DNA of 64,000 bases from Desulfoluna limicola (GCF_021654575.1 NZ_AP024488.1:2418001-2482000); one strand, 5' to 3'. Positions 28,734 through 37,593 are shown, counted from the stretch's first letter. Numbers and translations are program-made. Notes: generated from the letters alone by a model not told the origin.

Positions 28734-29615
28734 GTGCCGAACACCCCGCAATCCAGCCTCAGAGGCTATGTTCTCATCTTTGGAGCCGCTCTCCTCTGGG
28801 GCCTCCTCGGCCCGGTCTCGCGCTACCTCTTTGCCGCAGGGGTCTCACCCATCGAAGCGGGCTTCTTCCGCGCCCTCCTCACCTGGATCCTCTTCGGCAT
28901 CCACGCCACCGCAAAAAGGCAGGTGATGGCCGACACAAAAGACCTGCCCATCCTCTTTGCCTTCGGGTTTGTGGGCATCTCCCTCTTCTACGCCGCCAAC
29001 ATGATGGCCATCGACAAAGGCGGCGCCGCCCTCGCCTCTGTGCTGCTCTACACCGCCCCCTTCTGGGTTGCCCTCTTCTCTTACTTTCTCTTTGGAGAGC
29101 GCATGACCCTGATCAAAGGTATCGCCATGGTTCTCGCCGTGGCCGGGGTCTGGGGCATCTGCGCAGATGGTGGCCCCATGGCCGGAGAGTCCATCGGCAC
29201 GGCGGTCCTCTGGGGTCTCACCGCCGGCATCTGCTACTCCCTCTACTACATTATCGGAAAAAAGTTCTCCGGGACCTATGCCCCTTACACCCTCTTCTTC
29301 TGGATCCTCCCCACCGGCATCCTGGGCCTGCTCCCCTTTGTGGAGTTCACCACCAAGACGCCGATGAACTGGTTCCACCTCCTGCTCCTGGCCTTCTTCT
29401 CTTACAGCGCCAACAGCCTCTACTACCTCGGCCTTCGCTACCTCGCCCCCACACGGGCCGTCCTCACCGCCACCCTGGAACCCGTGGTGGCCACCTTCTT
29501 TGCCTGGCTTCTCTGGAATGAAACCCTCGGCCTTCTTGGCTACGGCGGCAGCATCCTTATCCTCACCGGGGTTCTGCTCACCATCGTGGCGCCCCAGGAC
29601 AAGGCCAGGGGCTGA
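28734..29615 (+). CDS. EamA/DMT-family transporter
   Basis: 293 residues, ten predicted membrane segments in two EamA halves; the second begins near GESIGTAVLWGLTAGICYSLYYIIGKKFSG. Expected role is metabolite or amino-acid export across the inner membrane; the substrate is unknown. It starts at GTG with AGAAGGAGT just upstream, a strong ribosome-binding site that fixes the start. It is monocistronic, convergent with the flavoprotein gene 17 bases downstream. Confidence 0.88.
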   Translation: MPNTPQSSLRGYVLIFGAALLWGLLGPVSRYLFAAGVSPIEAGFFRALLTWILFGIHATAKRQVMADTKDLPILFAFGFVGISLFYAANMMAIDKGGAALASVLLYTAPFWVALFSYFLFGERMTLIKGIAMVLAVAGVWGICADGGPMAGESIGTAVLWGLTAGICYSLYYIIGKKFSGTYAPYTLFFWILPTGILGLLPFVEFTTKTPMNWFHLLLLAFFSYSANSLYYLGLRYLAPTRAVLTATLEPVVATFFAWLLWNETLGLLGYGGSILILTGVLLTIVAPQDKARG

Positions 29616-29632
29616 CCCCTTGCAAGGCCCTC

Positions 29633-30247
29633 CTATCCGAAAAACTCAAATGTCTGCGGAAAGCTCTCTTTATGGGGAGCCATCGCATTGCCCAGCCAGG
29701 CGATGGTTTCACCCAGGTTACGCATGTTAGCCAGCCCTTCAGGGTCTTCGAGCACCTCGCCTTTATTCAGGCCGACGCCAAAGTTCCAGTACGTAGAACC
29801 GGGCACGATCATCTGGGACATCATGAACATATGGTTGATGGTATCAAAAACATGGGTCGCGCCTCCTCGACGGACCGCCACAACCGCGGCCCCGATCTTT
29901 CCTGCGAATGCACGGTCATTTGCCAGGGCCACCATCCCGGAACGGTCAATGAGTGCCTTGAGCTCGGCGCTGACGTCGGTAAAGTAAGTCGGGGACCCAA
30001 GGATAAGGGCGTCGGCCTTTACCATTTTTTCCATGGTCTCATTGAAGATGTCTTTTTTCAAAATGCAGAGCCCATCTTTGTTTTCAAAGCATTTACCACA
30101 AGCCGTGCATCCGCGAATGCTCTTCCCCCCCACCTGAACAAGCTCGGTCGCCCAACCGGCTTTGCTTAACGGCTCCATGGCATGCGTCAAAAGTGTTTCC
30201 GTATTGCCGCCCTTCCTGGGGCTTCCGTTGATTGCGAGTGCGTACAT
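29633..30247 (-). CDS. Iron-sulfur flavoprotein (NADPH-dependent FMN reductase family)
   Basis: 204-residue flavodoxin-like protein. The FMN phosphate loop is NGSPRKGGNTETLL near residue 8. A compact cysteine cluster CTACGKCFENKDGLC (spacing 2-2-7) is that of archaeal and anaerobe iron-sulfur flavoproteins, which move electrons or reduce O2 and peroxide. LGSPTYFTDVSAELKALIDR is the second FMN-side segment. Start 30247 has GGAG eight bases upstream. It is divergent from an HxlR regulator; this arrangement suggests control by redox or electrophile stress. Confidence 0.87.
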   Translation of the reverse strand: MYALAINGSPRKGGNTETLLTHAMEPLSKAGWATELVQVGGKSIRGCTACGKCFENKDGLCILKKDIFNETMEKMVKADALILGSPTYFTDVSAELKALIDRSGMVALANDRAFAGKIGAAVVAVRRGGATHVFDTINHMFMMSQMIVPGSTYWNFGVGLNKGEVLEDPEGLANMRNLGETIAWLGNAMAPHKESFPQTFEFFG

Positions 30248-30357
30248 GTCATTGTCTCCTGTTTTTAAATTATCCGGTCTGCCAAAGCGGCTCACACGCT
30301 GCCCTTCGCTTTACGATAAGATTCATACATCTTCTTGACCGTCATGGCCGAGCACAC

Positions 30358-30420
30358 TATGTAAAAGACATACATTTTTCGCAAGTACGGTAATATTTGT
30401 GCCATACTTACACATAGTAT
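30358..30420. promoter_or_regulatory. Candidate HxlR operators in divergent promoter
   Basis: Two inverted repeats lie in the flavoprotein/HxlR gap: TATGT-n5-ACATA (30358-30372) and ATACT-n7-AGTAT (30404-30420). The second resembles operators of HxlR/YodB-type regulators (TACT...AGTA). It sits 15 bases before the HxlR start, suiting autorepression. Confidence 0.5.
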
Positions 30421-30434
30421 ACTATCGGAGAGAC

Positions 30435-30848
30435 ATGATGCCCGAACCATGCAAAATAAAAGAACTTCAAGGAAAAACGTACCGATGTTACTTCGAGCTG
30501 ACACTCTCTGTTATCGGTGGCAAATGGAAACCCATCATTCTCTATCAGTTGGCATTGGAAAACGTGATGCGCTTCGGTGAACTGACCCGAAGTATCCCGG
30601 AAATCACCCAGCGCATGCTCACCAAACAACTGAGGGAGCTTGAAACCGATGGATTGATTCACCGTGAAGTCTACCGGGAGGTGCCGCCCAAGGTCGAATA
30701 CTCACTCACCCCGTTGGGATACACCCTCATCCCAATCCTCCAACACATGCGCAAGTGGGGCGTTGATTACGAACGCCACTTAGGTGGAGCGGACCTGTTT
30801 TCAGACGAAGGGTATGAGTCACAAGAGCCCCCGGAGATTTTGGCCTGA
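30435..30848 (+). CDS. HxlR-family winged-helix regulator
   Basis: 137 residues. TLSVIGGKWKPIILYQL is the diagnostic HxlR start of the winged helix, with recognition helix TQRMLTKQLRELETDGLIHR and the wing YREVPPKVEYSLTPLG. Several members (YodB, HypR) sense electrophiles or oxidants through an N-terminal Cys, and a Cys lies just before the motif (YRCYFELT) here. The ATG at 30435 follows CGGAG by four bases; the adjacent ATG at 30438 is equally possible. Divergent to the iron-sulfur flavoprotein and likely its regulator. Confidence 0.9.
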   Translation: MMPEPCKIKELQGKTYRCYFELTLSVIGGKWKPIILYQLALENVMRFGELTRSIPEITQRMLTKQLRELETDGLIHREVYREVPPKVEYSLTPLGYTLIPILQHMRKWGVDYERHLGGADLFSDEGYESQEPPEILA

Positions 30849-30874
30849 CAATCGAACCCGCTAAGGCAAAAACA

Positions 30875-31029
30875 GCCTCCGGCGGCAAGGTGTGCCACCT
30901 TGAAAGCAGGTATCGAATGCGCTTTGCCCCTCGTTCCTCGGGTCAAAACACATCCGTCTTCAAAACGGAATTCGTTCAAGAATAATATGTATTTTCAAAC
31001 ATTTGGCCCCCGGCAGGGCCGCCGGAGGC
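30875..31029. repeat. Dispersed repeat copy past HxlR gene
   Basis: GCCTCCGGCGGC, hairpin 1 (CAAGGTG-tgc-CACCTTG), hairpin 2 (loop TCGTTCCTC between TTGCCCC and GGGTCAA), then a TTTGGCCCCCGGC and GCCGCCGGAGGC end. Confidence 0.85.
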
Positions 31030-31093
31030 ATCGCTATTTTATATATTCTATTGTTGGTCCGGCCCTACTCAGAACCACATCCCTTCCTGCAAC

Positions 31094-32188
31094 CTACTCC
31101 GGAGTATTGGGAAGAGTCGTTATCTCGCCTTTGTAGTTGCGCAGCTTGTACTCATCCTCGGTCTTTTCCACATAGCTGTAATAGGGCATCAGCATGATCT
31201 TTCCGATGCTTGTGGCGACCACATACATGGGTTGGGCAAGGCCTGTCGTGTGGCCACGGATTGCATCACGGATCAATTCGGCCCCTTTTTCAACGGGCGT
31301 GCGAAAATGATCGATCCCCGGTGCCGGTTCACAATAAAAGAGGTAATAGGGCCGGATGCGAACCGACAACAACGTCTGATGCAACGCCTTGAAGGTGACT
31401 TTGTCGTCGTTGATCCCCTTAAGCAACACCGCCTGGTTGCCCACATTGATACCGCACGTCATGAGGTCGTAGACGGCCTTGGCGGTCTGCTCCGTGATCT
31501 CCCTGGGATGATTGCATTGCGTGTTGATCCATATGGGCACACGGTGGTACCCGGAAAGGACCTTCATAAGGGCGGGTGTTATCCGCTGAGGAAGCACGAT
31601 GGGAGTCCGCGTGCCAAACCGTATCATCTCGACATGGGGAATCTCACGCAACTTAGCAATGAGGTACGCGATCTTGTCGTCCGACAGCACAAAGGGGTCC
31701 CCCCCGGTAATCAGGACATCGCGGACCTCCCGATGCTCACGAATCCACTGCAAGCCCTCTTCAATATCAAACCGAAACCTCAACCCGCGCACCACCACCA
31801 ACTCTTTTCGAAAACAGTGACGGCAGTACATCGCGCAGACGTCTGTGACCAGAAAGGCGATGCGATCCTGGTATTGCCGCGCAATGCATTCGGGGCGCTC
31901 TTCATCCGTCAGCCGATTCTCCTTCCACTGCAGGTAATTCTCCACGCCATAACGGTTCACCGTTTCCAGAACAGAGGGGATCACCTGGCGGCGAATGGGG
32001 CAGTTTGGGTCATCAGGGTCCATGAGCGACGCGAAATAGGGCGTCGTGCCCCACCTGATATCCCCCTTCCCGGCCTCTTCTATCCCTTTCTCCTCCTCGG
32101 GAGAAACGCGCACATACTTTTGAAGTTTTTCTATTGTATTGACACTTGTCTCCAGTTGCCTCATCCACTCTTCCATGTTGTATGTCAT
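31094..32188 (-). CDS. KamA-family radical SAM aminomutase
   Basis: 364 residues. CAMYCRHCFRKE gives the radical SAM CxxxCxxC, preceded by VTDVCAMYC, and GGDPFVLSDDKI is the SAM-binding GGE-like segment. The region with NVGNQAVLLKGINDD holds the candidate PLP lysine. Family members shift amino groups in lysine, glutamate or EF-P lysine. The acetyltransferase partner of beta-lysine synthesis (AblB) is not adjacent, so osmolyte synthesis is not indicated. Start 32188 has GAGAGG four bases upstream. Monocistronic. Confidence 0.85.
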   Translation of the reverse strand: MTYNMEEWMRQLETSVNTIEKLQKYVRVSPEEEKGIEEAGKGDIRWGTTPYFASLMDPDDPNCPIRRQVIPSVLETVNRYGVENYLQWKENRLTDEERPECIARQYQDRIAFLVTDVCAMYCRHCFRKELVVVRGLRFRFDIEEGLQWIREHREVRDVLITGGDPFVLSDDKIAYLIAKLREIPHVEMIRFGTRTPIVLPQRITPALMKVLSGYHRVPIWINTQCNHPREITEQTAKAVYDLMTCGINVGNQAVLLKGINDDKVTFKALHQTLLSVRIRPYYLFYCEPAPGIDHFRTPVEKGAELIRDAIRGHTTGLAQPMYVVATSIGKIMLMPYYSYVEKTEDEYKLRNYKGEITTLPNTPE

Positions 32189-32486
32189 GGCACCTCTCTT
32201 TTACTTGGATGAAATGCATGTCAAATCGGACAAAACAGGACAGGACCACTCTCTATTTCTGGTTGAGACCAGCAAAACTACTGAAAAACTATCACGTGAG
32301 ACATTAACAATCAGGCAGGAAACAAAAGGAAAGGCTTTGAAAATTCGGCAGAGGAAAACAGGCAGTGCGCCCGGCATCAGAAAAGTCTGTTCTTTACTAT
32401 AACAAAAACCACGGTCAATGCCATGGGGCAATAATCAATAATTTATCAATGTGGTTTAGGGACTCATGTTCATAGAAGGAACAGGA
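32189..32486. other. Intergenic region upstream of the KamA gene
   Basis: A/T-rich sequence that should carry the aminomutase promoter. No gene, operator or riboswitch could be assigned. Confidence 0.35.
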
Positions 32487-32547
32487 GTAACTATTCAGCT
32501 ATGCCTCCGGCAGGACCGCCGGAGGCAAAGATGAGCTGAATAGTTAC
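32487..32547. repeat. Minimal complete copy of the dispersed repeat
   Basis: A 61-base unit with perfect 14-base terminal inverted repeats, GTAACTATTCAGCT (32487-32500) and AGCTGAATAGTTAC (32534-32547). They enclose only GCCTCCGGC-aggacc-GCCGGAGGC. This copy shows the boundaries of the family most cleanly. Confidence 0.92.
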
Positions 32548-32560
32548 GAACAGGAAAACT

Positions 32561-32579
32561 AAAAAAAGGGGGGGGGGGG
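32561..32579. repeat. A7-G12 homopolymer tract
   Basis: Seven A then twelve G, 14 bases after the minimal repeat copy. It may be length-variable by slippage or a sequencing-length artefact. Confidence 0.7.
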
Positions 32580-32587
32580 AAAGCACA

Positions 32588-32636
32588 GCCCCTCGTTTCT
32601 TGAGCCGATCACATTCGCTGACGGGCTGCGCCTGTG
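32588..32636. repeat. Decayed dispersed repeat fragment
   Basis: AGCCCCTCGTTTCTTGAGCC resembles hairpin 2, followed by ACATTCGCTG and hairpin 3 ACGGGCtgcGCCtGT. It lies downstream of the antiporter gene. Confidence 0.6.
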
Positions 32637-32683
32637 AATACCGGCTGAGGTTGAGAGCGCCTTCACGCTACCCGAAGGGTGCT

Positions 32684-34273
32684 TCACTTCGATCCGAGTG
32701 TCCCAAGGGAACTCGCCGCATGGGCAGCCAGACCGGCTCCCGCCTCGGCAAAGACGTTCATGGCGATGTCCACACCCGCCTCACGAAGCATCTCCACCTC
32801 GTCGTCAAAACGGGCAATGGCTGCCAGCTCTCCCCGGTACCCATATTTTTTAAACTTTTGAATGACGGTCAGCATGGACTCAAAATTATTCAAGGCCAAC
32901 ACCACCAGTTTCACCGTACCGTCAGGTGCGGGAAGCCGCCGCCAGAAATCAGGGTCGGTCACATCGGCCTGATCGACCACTCGCCCTTGCTCCGCATGCC
33001 GGGCAATGGTTTCCTGATCAAAATCGATCCCCAACACCACATCCCCGTACTGCTCATGGAACCAGTCATAGGCCCCAACACCGGTCCGCCCCATACCGAT
33101 AATAACGATGTCAACGGGTTTCCTCTCGTAGGGAACCTCTTCGGCATGCCGGTCTTTCGATTCGAATCGCTTCAATGTCGTGCTCATGACTTCAAAAATA
33201 CGATCCGCGTGTTTGTTCAGGGGCGAGGCGATGATAAAGGAAACCGACAGGGCAATGGCGATCACGACCAGCCACTGAGGATCAAGGCTCCCCGTCGATG
33301 CAGCCAGGGAACAGACGATCAGACCGAACTCGCTGTAGTTTGACAGGTTCGCCATGGTGATAAACGACGTCCTGGCCTTGAGGCGGAACCGGGTGAAAAT
33401 CAAGAAATAGGCGCCCATTTTCAAGGGCAGCAATGCCACAAGAACACCTGCAGCGGCAAACCCGGACGCGTCCGGAATCCCTCTGAGCCCGATATCAAGG
33501 AAAAAACCAACCAGCAGGATATCCTTGACGTTCATCAGCGAATTGGCCATCTCCTTGGCCCGGGGATGCGGCGCCATCAGCATGCCCAGGATCAATGCTC
33601 CGAGGTCTGGCTTCAGCTGCACCAGGTCAAAGCTGTGCGCCCCTGCAATAAGGGCCAGGAAGAGCCCGAAAAGAACCATCAGTTCGCCGTGCCCCACCCT
33701 CGTAAGCATCATCTGGAACACCTTCATGGCCACAGGCAAAAGGGCGATAACCAAAAGTGCCATAGGCGACGGCAGCTTGCCCGTGGCAAGGGTCAGGTAA
33801 ATGACCGCCACAATGTCCTGAATAACGAGAACACCGATGGCGGTGCGCCCGTTGAGTGAGTCCATGCGCCCGCTTTCGTCAAGGATTTTCACGGCAAAAA
33901 CGGTACTGGAAAAACTCAAAGCAAAGCCCAGAAGCAACGCCGTTTTCGGGTCAATCTCCATGAAAAACCGCAGCCCGGTGTACCCGAAGCAAAAAAGGGC
34001 AAACCCGATGACAGCGACGGTGATTCCCATGTGAAGGGAAGCCCCGGCCCACACCTCCGGCTTGAGCAGGTTTTTAATTCTCAGCTTCAAGCCGATGGTA
34101 AAAAGAAGCAGTGTAACACCGACATCCGAAGCCGCTTGAAGAAGAGGGGTGGAGGTAAACCCAAAGGCGTTGAGACACAGGCCGGCCAACAAAAAGCCCA
34201 CCATTGGCGGCAACCCCAGCCGATACACCAGGTATCCAAAACCAAATGCCACTGTGAGAATTTCAGGATCCAT
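32684..34273 (-). CDS. KefB/KefC-type cation:proton antiporter with RCK domain
   Basis: 529 residues. About twelve membrane segments of the CPA2 exchanger fold (MDPEILTVAFGFGYLVYRLGL; GFALSFSSTVFAVKILDE) cover residues 1-365. A cytosolic TrkA-N/RCK domain follows (VDIVIIGMGRTGVGAYDWF, with the GxGxxG nucleotide site) to about 510. It would exchange K+ or Na+ for protons under ligand control. A GGGGAG lies eight bases before the start. Residues after about 510 (AAHAASSLGTLGSK) are short and variable. No ancillary KefF/G protein is adjacent. Confidence 0.9.
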   Translation of the reverse strand: MDPEILTVAFGFGYLVYRLGLPPMVGFLLAGLCLNAFGFTSTPLLQAASDVGVTLLLFTIGLKLRIKNLLKPEVWAGASLHMGITVAVIGFALFCFGYTGLRFFMEIDPKTALLLGFALSFSSTVFAVKILDESGRMDSLNGRTAIGVLVIQDIVAVIYLTLATGKLPSPMALLVIALLPVAMKVFQMMLTRVGHGELMVLFGLFLALIAGAHSFDLVQLKPDLGALILGMLMAPHPRAKEMANSLMNVKDILLVGFFLDIGLRGIPDASGFAAAGVLVALLPLKMGAYFLIFTRFRLKARTSFITMANLSNYSEFGLIVCSLAASTGSLDPQWLVVIAIALSVSFIIASPLNKHADRIFEVMSTTLKRFESKDRHAEEVPYERKPVDIVIIGMGRTGVGAYDWFHEQYGDVVLGIDFDQETIARHAEQGRVVDQADVTDPDFWRRLPAPDGTVKLVVLALNNFESMLTVIQKFKKYGYRGELAAIARFDDEVEMLREAGVDIAMNVFAEAGAGLAAHAASSLGTLGSK

Positions 34274-34339
34274 GCGTAAAGCTCCCCTTTTCCGGTTAAA
34301 GATGGTAACAATTCAGGACACCATGATAGTTGCAGAAAA

Positions 34340-34520
34340 GCCTCCGGCGGCAAGGTGTGCCACCGTGAAAGCTGGTTGCGAATGAGCTCTGCCCTCGTTC
34401 CTCGGGGCAAATCACATCCGCCTTTCGTTGGGTGTGATGGCCTGTTTTTCAAACCTTTCAACAACGTGGCCTCCGGAGGATCGCTTTTTGAAAAAAGCTC
34501 GGCAAAAACGTTCCGGTTGA
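34340..34520. repeat. Dispersed repeat copy, compound
   Basis: GCCTCCGGCGGC, imperfect hairpin 1 (CAAGGTG-tgc-CACCGTG), hairpin 2 (TGCCC-TCGTTCCTC-GGGGCA), CATCCGCC, then GGCCTCCGGAGG with the GCTTTTTGAAAAAAGC hairpin and AAAAACGTTCCGGTTG. Confidence 0.83.
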
Positions 34521-34526
34521 AACAGG

Positions 34527-34586
34527 TGACTGATTTGTAAGAGTGGTAACGCCCCTCGACAGTCACGCATTGACCCGCCGGGTTAA
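34527..34586. repeat. 60-base block shared with 8676-8735
   Basis: Second copy of the block, with GAGTGGTAACGCCCCTCGAC and ACCC-gcc-GGGT near its end. It lies four bases past the GGDEF gene stop. Confidence 0.75.
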
Positions 34587-34590
34587 CACC

Positions 34591-35598
34591 TTAGTTTTTC
34601 AATGGGCCTGGCGCATGATACCACGTGCTGTTTCGGCCATTTTCCTTTGCCCGGTACAACCCGGCGTCTGCCGTTTCCAGAAGGTCGCGCTGAACATACC
34701 CCTGCCCAGGGACAATCGTTGAGAGACCGATGCTGGTGGTGACATGCTCTGCGGCCAAAGAGCCCCGATGTGAAATATCAAGGCTGGAGACAGCCTTCAG
34801 AAGACGCTCTGCGACATGCTGTGCCCCTTCCGGGTCCGTCTCAGGCAACAGAACGGCAAACTCCTCTCCACCTATTCTGGCCACCTTGTCCGCATTCCTC
34901 TTGGCCGCATCAGATATGGCCATGGCCACTTTTTTCAGGCAGTCATCGCCTGCGGCATGCCCGTACGTGTCGTTATACGCCTTAAAATGATCGATATCCA
35001 GAAGCAACAGAGAAAGGGGCGATTTGGTTCGGATCCCCCGCTGCCACTCCTCTTCAAAGGTCGTGTCAAACTGTCTCTTGTTGAGGAGGCCTGTCAACCC
35101 GTCCGTGGTCGACAACAGGTGAAGCCGCTCGTTTGTCTCTTCAAGCTGCTGCTGCAGTTCTTCGAGCTCAACAAGCTTTCGATCCAGCTCCCGGGTCTTT
35201 TTGCTCAGGGCATCCTTGTGTCGGAACAGTTCGATAAAGACCCCGACCTTGCTCTTAAATACCCTCTCATCCAGGGGCTTGAACAAATAATCCACAGCGC
35301 CGCACTCATACCCCTTGAACACCTGGACATCAGCTCTGAATGCCGCGGTGATGAAGATAATGGGGATGTGTTTTGTCTTTTTGTTCCCGCGCATCAACTC
35401 AGCCACTTCGTACCCGTCCATGCCGGGCATCTGAACATCGAGGAGAACCAGGGCAAAGTCATGATCCAGCGTCAGGCCAAGGGCCTCTATGCCTGATGTG
35501 GCCCGGACAAGCTCAATGTCCGGTTCATCCAGAAGGCTTTCAAGTGTCAGCAAATTTTCCACGCGATCATCGACAATCAGTATCTTGGCAATTCCCAT
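34591..35598 (-). CDS. Response regulator with GGDEF diguanylate cyclase domain
   Basis: 335 residues: receiver domain (about 5-120; LIVDDRVENLL acid pocket, phospho-Asp in ALVLLDVQMPGMDGYE), a coiled-coil linker (about 125-165) and a GGDEF domain with an active RVGGEEFAVLLPETD signature. It makes cyclic-di-GMP when phosphorylated. No RxxD inhibitory site is evident just before the GGEEF. It is last in the minus-strand set HK-CheR-CheB-GGDEF, so it is the probable output of the hybrid kinase. A dispersed repeat of 220 bases lies between it and cheB. Confidence 0.92.
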   Translation of the reverse strand: MGIAKILIVDDRVENLLTLESLLDEPDIELVRATSGIEALGLTLDHDFALVLLDVQMPGMDGYEVAELMRGNKKTKHIPIIFITAAFRADVQVFKGYECGAVDYLFKPLDERVFKSKVGVFIELFRHKDALSKKTRELDRKLVELEELQQQLEETNERLHLLSTTDGLTGLLNKRQFDTTFEEEWQRGIRTKSPLSLLLLDIDHFKAYNDTYGHAAGDDCLKKVAMAISDAAKRNADKVARIGGEEFAVLLPETDPEGAQHVAERLLKAVSSLDISHRGSLAAEHVTTSIGLSTIVPGQGYVQRDLLETADAGLYRAKENGRNSTWYHAPGPLKN

Positions 35599-35688
35599 TA
35601 CGAACCCTTATGGATTGTTGGCTTCCCTGAAGCCCAGTCTCTGCGTTTGTGTCTCAAAATAACACTGCGTCTTCTATGGTCAACGAGT

Positions 35689-35908
35689 GCCTCCGGCGGC
35701 AAGGTGTGCCACCTTGAAAGCAGGTTGCGAATGCCCTCACCCCTCGTTCCTCGGGTCGAGAGCATTCGCGAAAATTTGGTATCAAAACAACCAAAACCTG
35801 TTTATCAAACTTTTCAAAAGTTTGGCCCCCGGCAGGGCCGCCGGAGGCTCTTCCACTTGGCTGCCTCCGGCGGCAACGTGGGCCACCTTGAAAGCAGGTG
35901 TCGAAGGC
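35689..35908. repeat. Dispersed repeat, tandem double copy
   Basis: A full copy (GCCTCCGGC, hairpin 1, hairpin 2 with TCGTTCCTC, the AAACTTTT-c-AAAAGTTT hairpin, GCCGCCGGAGGC) is followed by the start of another (GCCTCCGGCGGCAACGTG). It lies between cheB and the GGDEF gene. Confidence 0.88.
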
Positions 35909-35937
35909 AAAACCCTCACCATATTCCCCTGTCATTC

Positions 35938-36516
35938 TCAGCCATGATTCAAGGCATTCAAAAACGGCCCGATGCCACCCAGGGGCAGCACATGATCGAC
36001 ATCCACCGCTTTGATTGCAGCGTTTGGCATGGCATCGGCAACAGCGGTCTCAGGCGCCTGAACAATCGCCAACCCACCAAACTGCTTGACCTTGCCAAGG
36101 CCCTCGGCCCCGTCGGAGTTGGCTCCGGTGAGAATCACCCCTACCAGTCTGTCGCAAAAGACTTCGGCAGCCGTTTCGAACAGGACGTCCACAGAAGGAC
36201 GGGAAAAGTGCACCCGCTCTTCGGCAGACAGGGCGATGGTTTTATCGGCCTCCACCATCAGATGGTAGTTGGGCGGCGCGATATAAATGGTCCCCGGCTC
36301 CAGGGGCTCCTTGTCTTCGGCTTCCTTGGCATGCAGGGTACACCTGACATCGAGGTGAAGCGGAAGGTAGCTTTCCGAGTTGGGGCTGAGGTGTTGAACC
36401 ACAAGCACCGGTATCGAAAACGACTCATCCAGAGCCGGAAGAATCTTTTCCAGCGCCGCGAGGCCTCCGGCTGAAACACCGATGACAACAGCTTCGTATG
36501 GTTTTAAGCGCTCCAT
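35938..36516 (-). CDS. CheB-type protein-glutamate methylesterase, no receiver domain
   Basis: 192 residues, the catalytic domain alone. The Ser-His-Asp triad is visible in GVSAGG, VVQHLSPNS and LTGANSDGAEG. It demethylates or deamidates glutamyl residues of receptors or of the partner kinase. Lacking a receiver domain, it is not self-regulated by phosphorylation and probably acts with the adjacent CheR on the hybrid kinase. AAGGAG lies eleven bases upstream of the start. The cheR gene ends 32 bases before it. Confidence 0.9.
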   Translation of the reverse strand: MERLKPYEAVVIGVSAGGLAALEKILPALDESFSIPVLVVQHLSPNSESYLPLHLDVRCTLHAKEAEDKEPLEPGTIYIAPPNYHLMVEADKTIALSAEERVHFSRPSVDVLFETAAEVFCDRLVGVILTGANSDGAEGLGKVKQFGGLAIVQAPETAVADAMPNAAIKAVDVDHVLPLGGIGPFLNALNHG

Positions 36517-36548
36517 CGCGTGCGTTACTCCTTAAAGAAAATCAGCCA

Positions 36549-37397
36549 TCATGAGGCTGAAGAACTGCGCTTTTTCCTGTAAATCTTTTCGCGCTCTGAC
36601 ACGACCTCGAATTGATCGGCAACGTTTGAAAACCTCAGACTCTCCTTCGACCCCAGACAGAGGAACCCGCCCGGGCACAGGCTGTCCAAAAACAGGTTCA
36701 GAACCCGATTTTGAAGTTCCCTGTTGAAGTAGATGAGCACGTTCCTGCAAAAGATGACGTTCATCTCTCCGAACACACCGTCTGTCACCAGGTTGTGGGA
36801 CGAGAAGAGAACATTCTCTTTCAACGAACGTTTCATGATCACGTTGTCGTAATCGGCCATGTAATAATTCGAAAAAGAGTGGAGCCCCCCGGCTTTCTGG
36901 TAATTTGACGTATACTCGCGCACCAGGTCCATGGGGTAGATGCCGTCTTTGGCTTTTTGAAGAATCAGCTCGTTGAAATCCGTGGCGTACACCTGAACGC
37001 GATCCTCCATGTTCTCTTCTTCAAGAAGAATACACATGGAGTAAACCTCCTGCCCCGCAGAGCACCCGGCATGCCAGACTTTCGCAAAGGGGTAGGTCTT
37101 CAGGTGTGGAAACACCACCTCACGGACCCGTTTGTAAAACCATGGGTCCCTGAACATTTCCGTCACATTGATGGAGAGGTCCAGAAGCAGGGTGTTAAAA
37201 AAAGCCTCGTCGTAAATCACCCGGTGCTGCATCTCTGAAAAGTTCTGAAAATCTTCAAGGGAGCGACGATGCTCCAGCCTGCGCTTGGTGTGGGTAAAGG
37301 CATAGCTCCTGAAGTCATAGCCGTATTTCAGGTAAATGGCCTCAAGGAGAAGCTGGATTTCAAGTCGTTCGTTTTCAATGGTTACGGTATCATTCAT
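36549..37397 (-). CDS. CheR-type SAM-dependent glutamate methyltransferase
   Basis: 282 residues: N-terminal helical domain (YLKYGYDFRSYAFTHTKRRL) and a methyltransferase domain with VWHAGCSAGQEVYSMCILLEE as the SAM-binding motif and NVIFCRNVLIYFNRELQ. It methylates glutamyl side chains. No classical chemoreceptor is present in the window; the neighbouring hybrid kinase with a long heptad linker is a plausible substrate. The start has only a weak ribosome-binding site, with a repeat copy eleven bases upstream. Confidence 0.92.
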   Translation of the reverse strand: MNDTVTIENERLEIQLLLEAIYLKYGYDFRSYAFTHTKRRLEHRRSLEDFQNFSEMQHRVIYDEAFFNTLLLDLSINVTEMFRDPWFYKRVREVVFPHLKTYPFAKVWHAGCSAGQEVYSMCILLEEENMEDRVQVYATDFNELILQKAKDGIYPMDLVREYTSNYQKAGGLHSFSNYYMADYDNVIMKRSLKENVLFSSHNLVTDGVFGEMNVIFCRNVLIYFNRELQNRVLNLFLDSLCPGGFLCLGSKESLRFSNVADQFEVVSEREKIYRKKRSSSAS

Positions 37398-37408
37398 ATC
37401 AGTATTAA

Positions 37409-37593
37409 CCCGGCGGCAAGGTGTGCCACCTTGAAAGCAGGTAGCGGATACGCTTTGCCCCTCGTTCCTCGGAGCAAATCATATCCGCCTTTGATTCAAA
37501 GGCTTCAATAAACATGTTTTGAAACCTGTTTATCGAACGTTTCAAAAGCTTGGACCTCGGCAGAGCCGCCGGAGGCACACGCTGAACAGTGAC
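37409..37593. repeat. Dispersed repeat copy between hybrid kinase and cheR
   Basis: Hairpin 1 (CAAGGTG-tgc-CACCTTG), hairpin 2 (loop TCGTTCCTC), a TTTCAAAAGCTTGG hairpin region, GCCGCCGGAGGC and a decayed terminal repeat GCTGAACAGTGAC at 37581-37593. Confidence 0.85.

Noticed and set aside
30292..30504. 70-codon minus-strand frame in the flavoprotein/HxlR promoter
   Set aside because: It overlaps the HxlR start and the candidate operators, and lacks a ribosome-binding site.
34527..34586. Possible tRNA (GAGTGGTAACGC resembles a D-arm)
   Set aside because: No acceptor stem, anticodon arm or T-loop GGTTCRA can be assembled from the block or its flanks.
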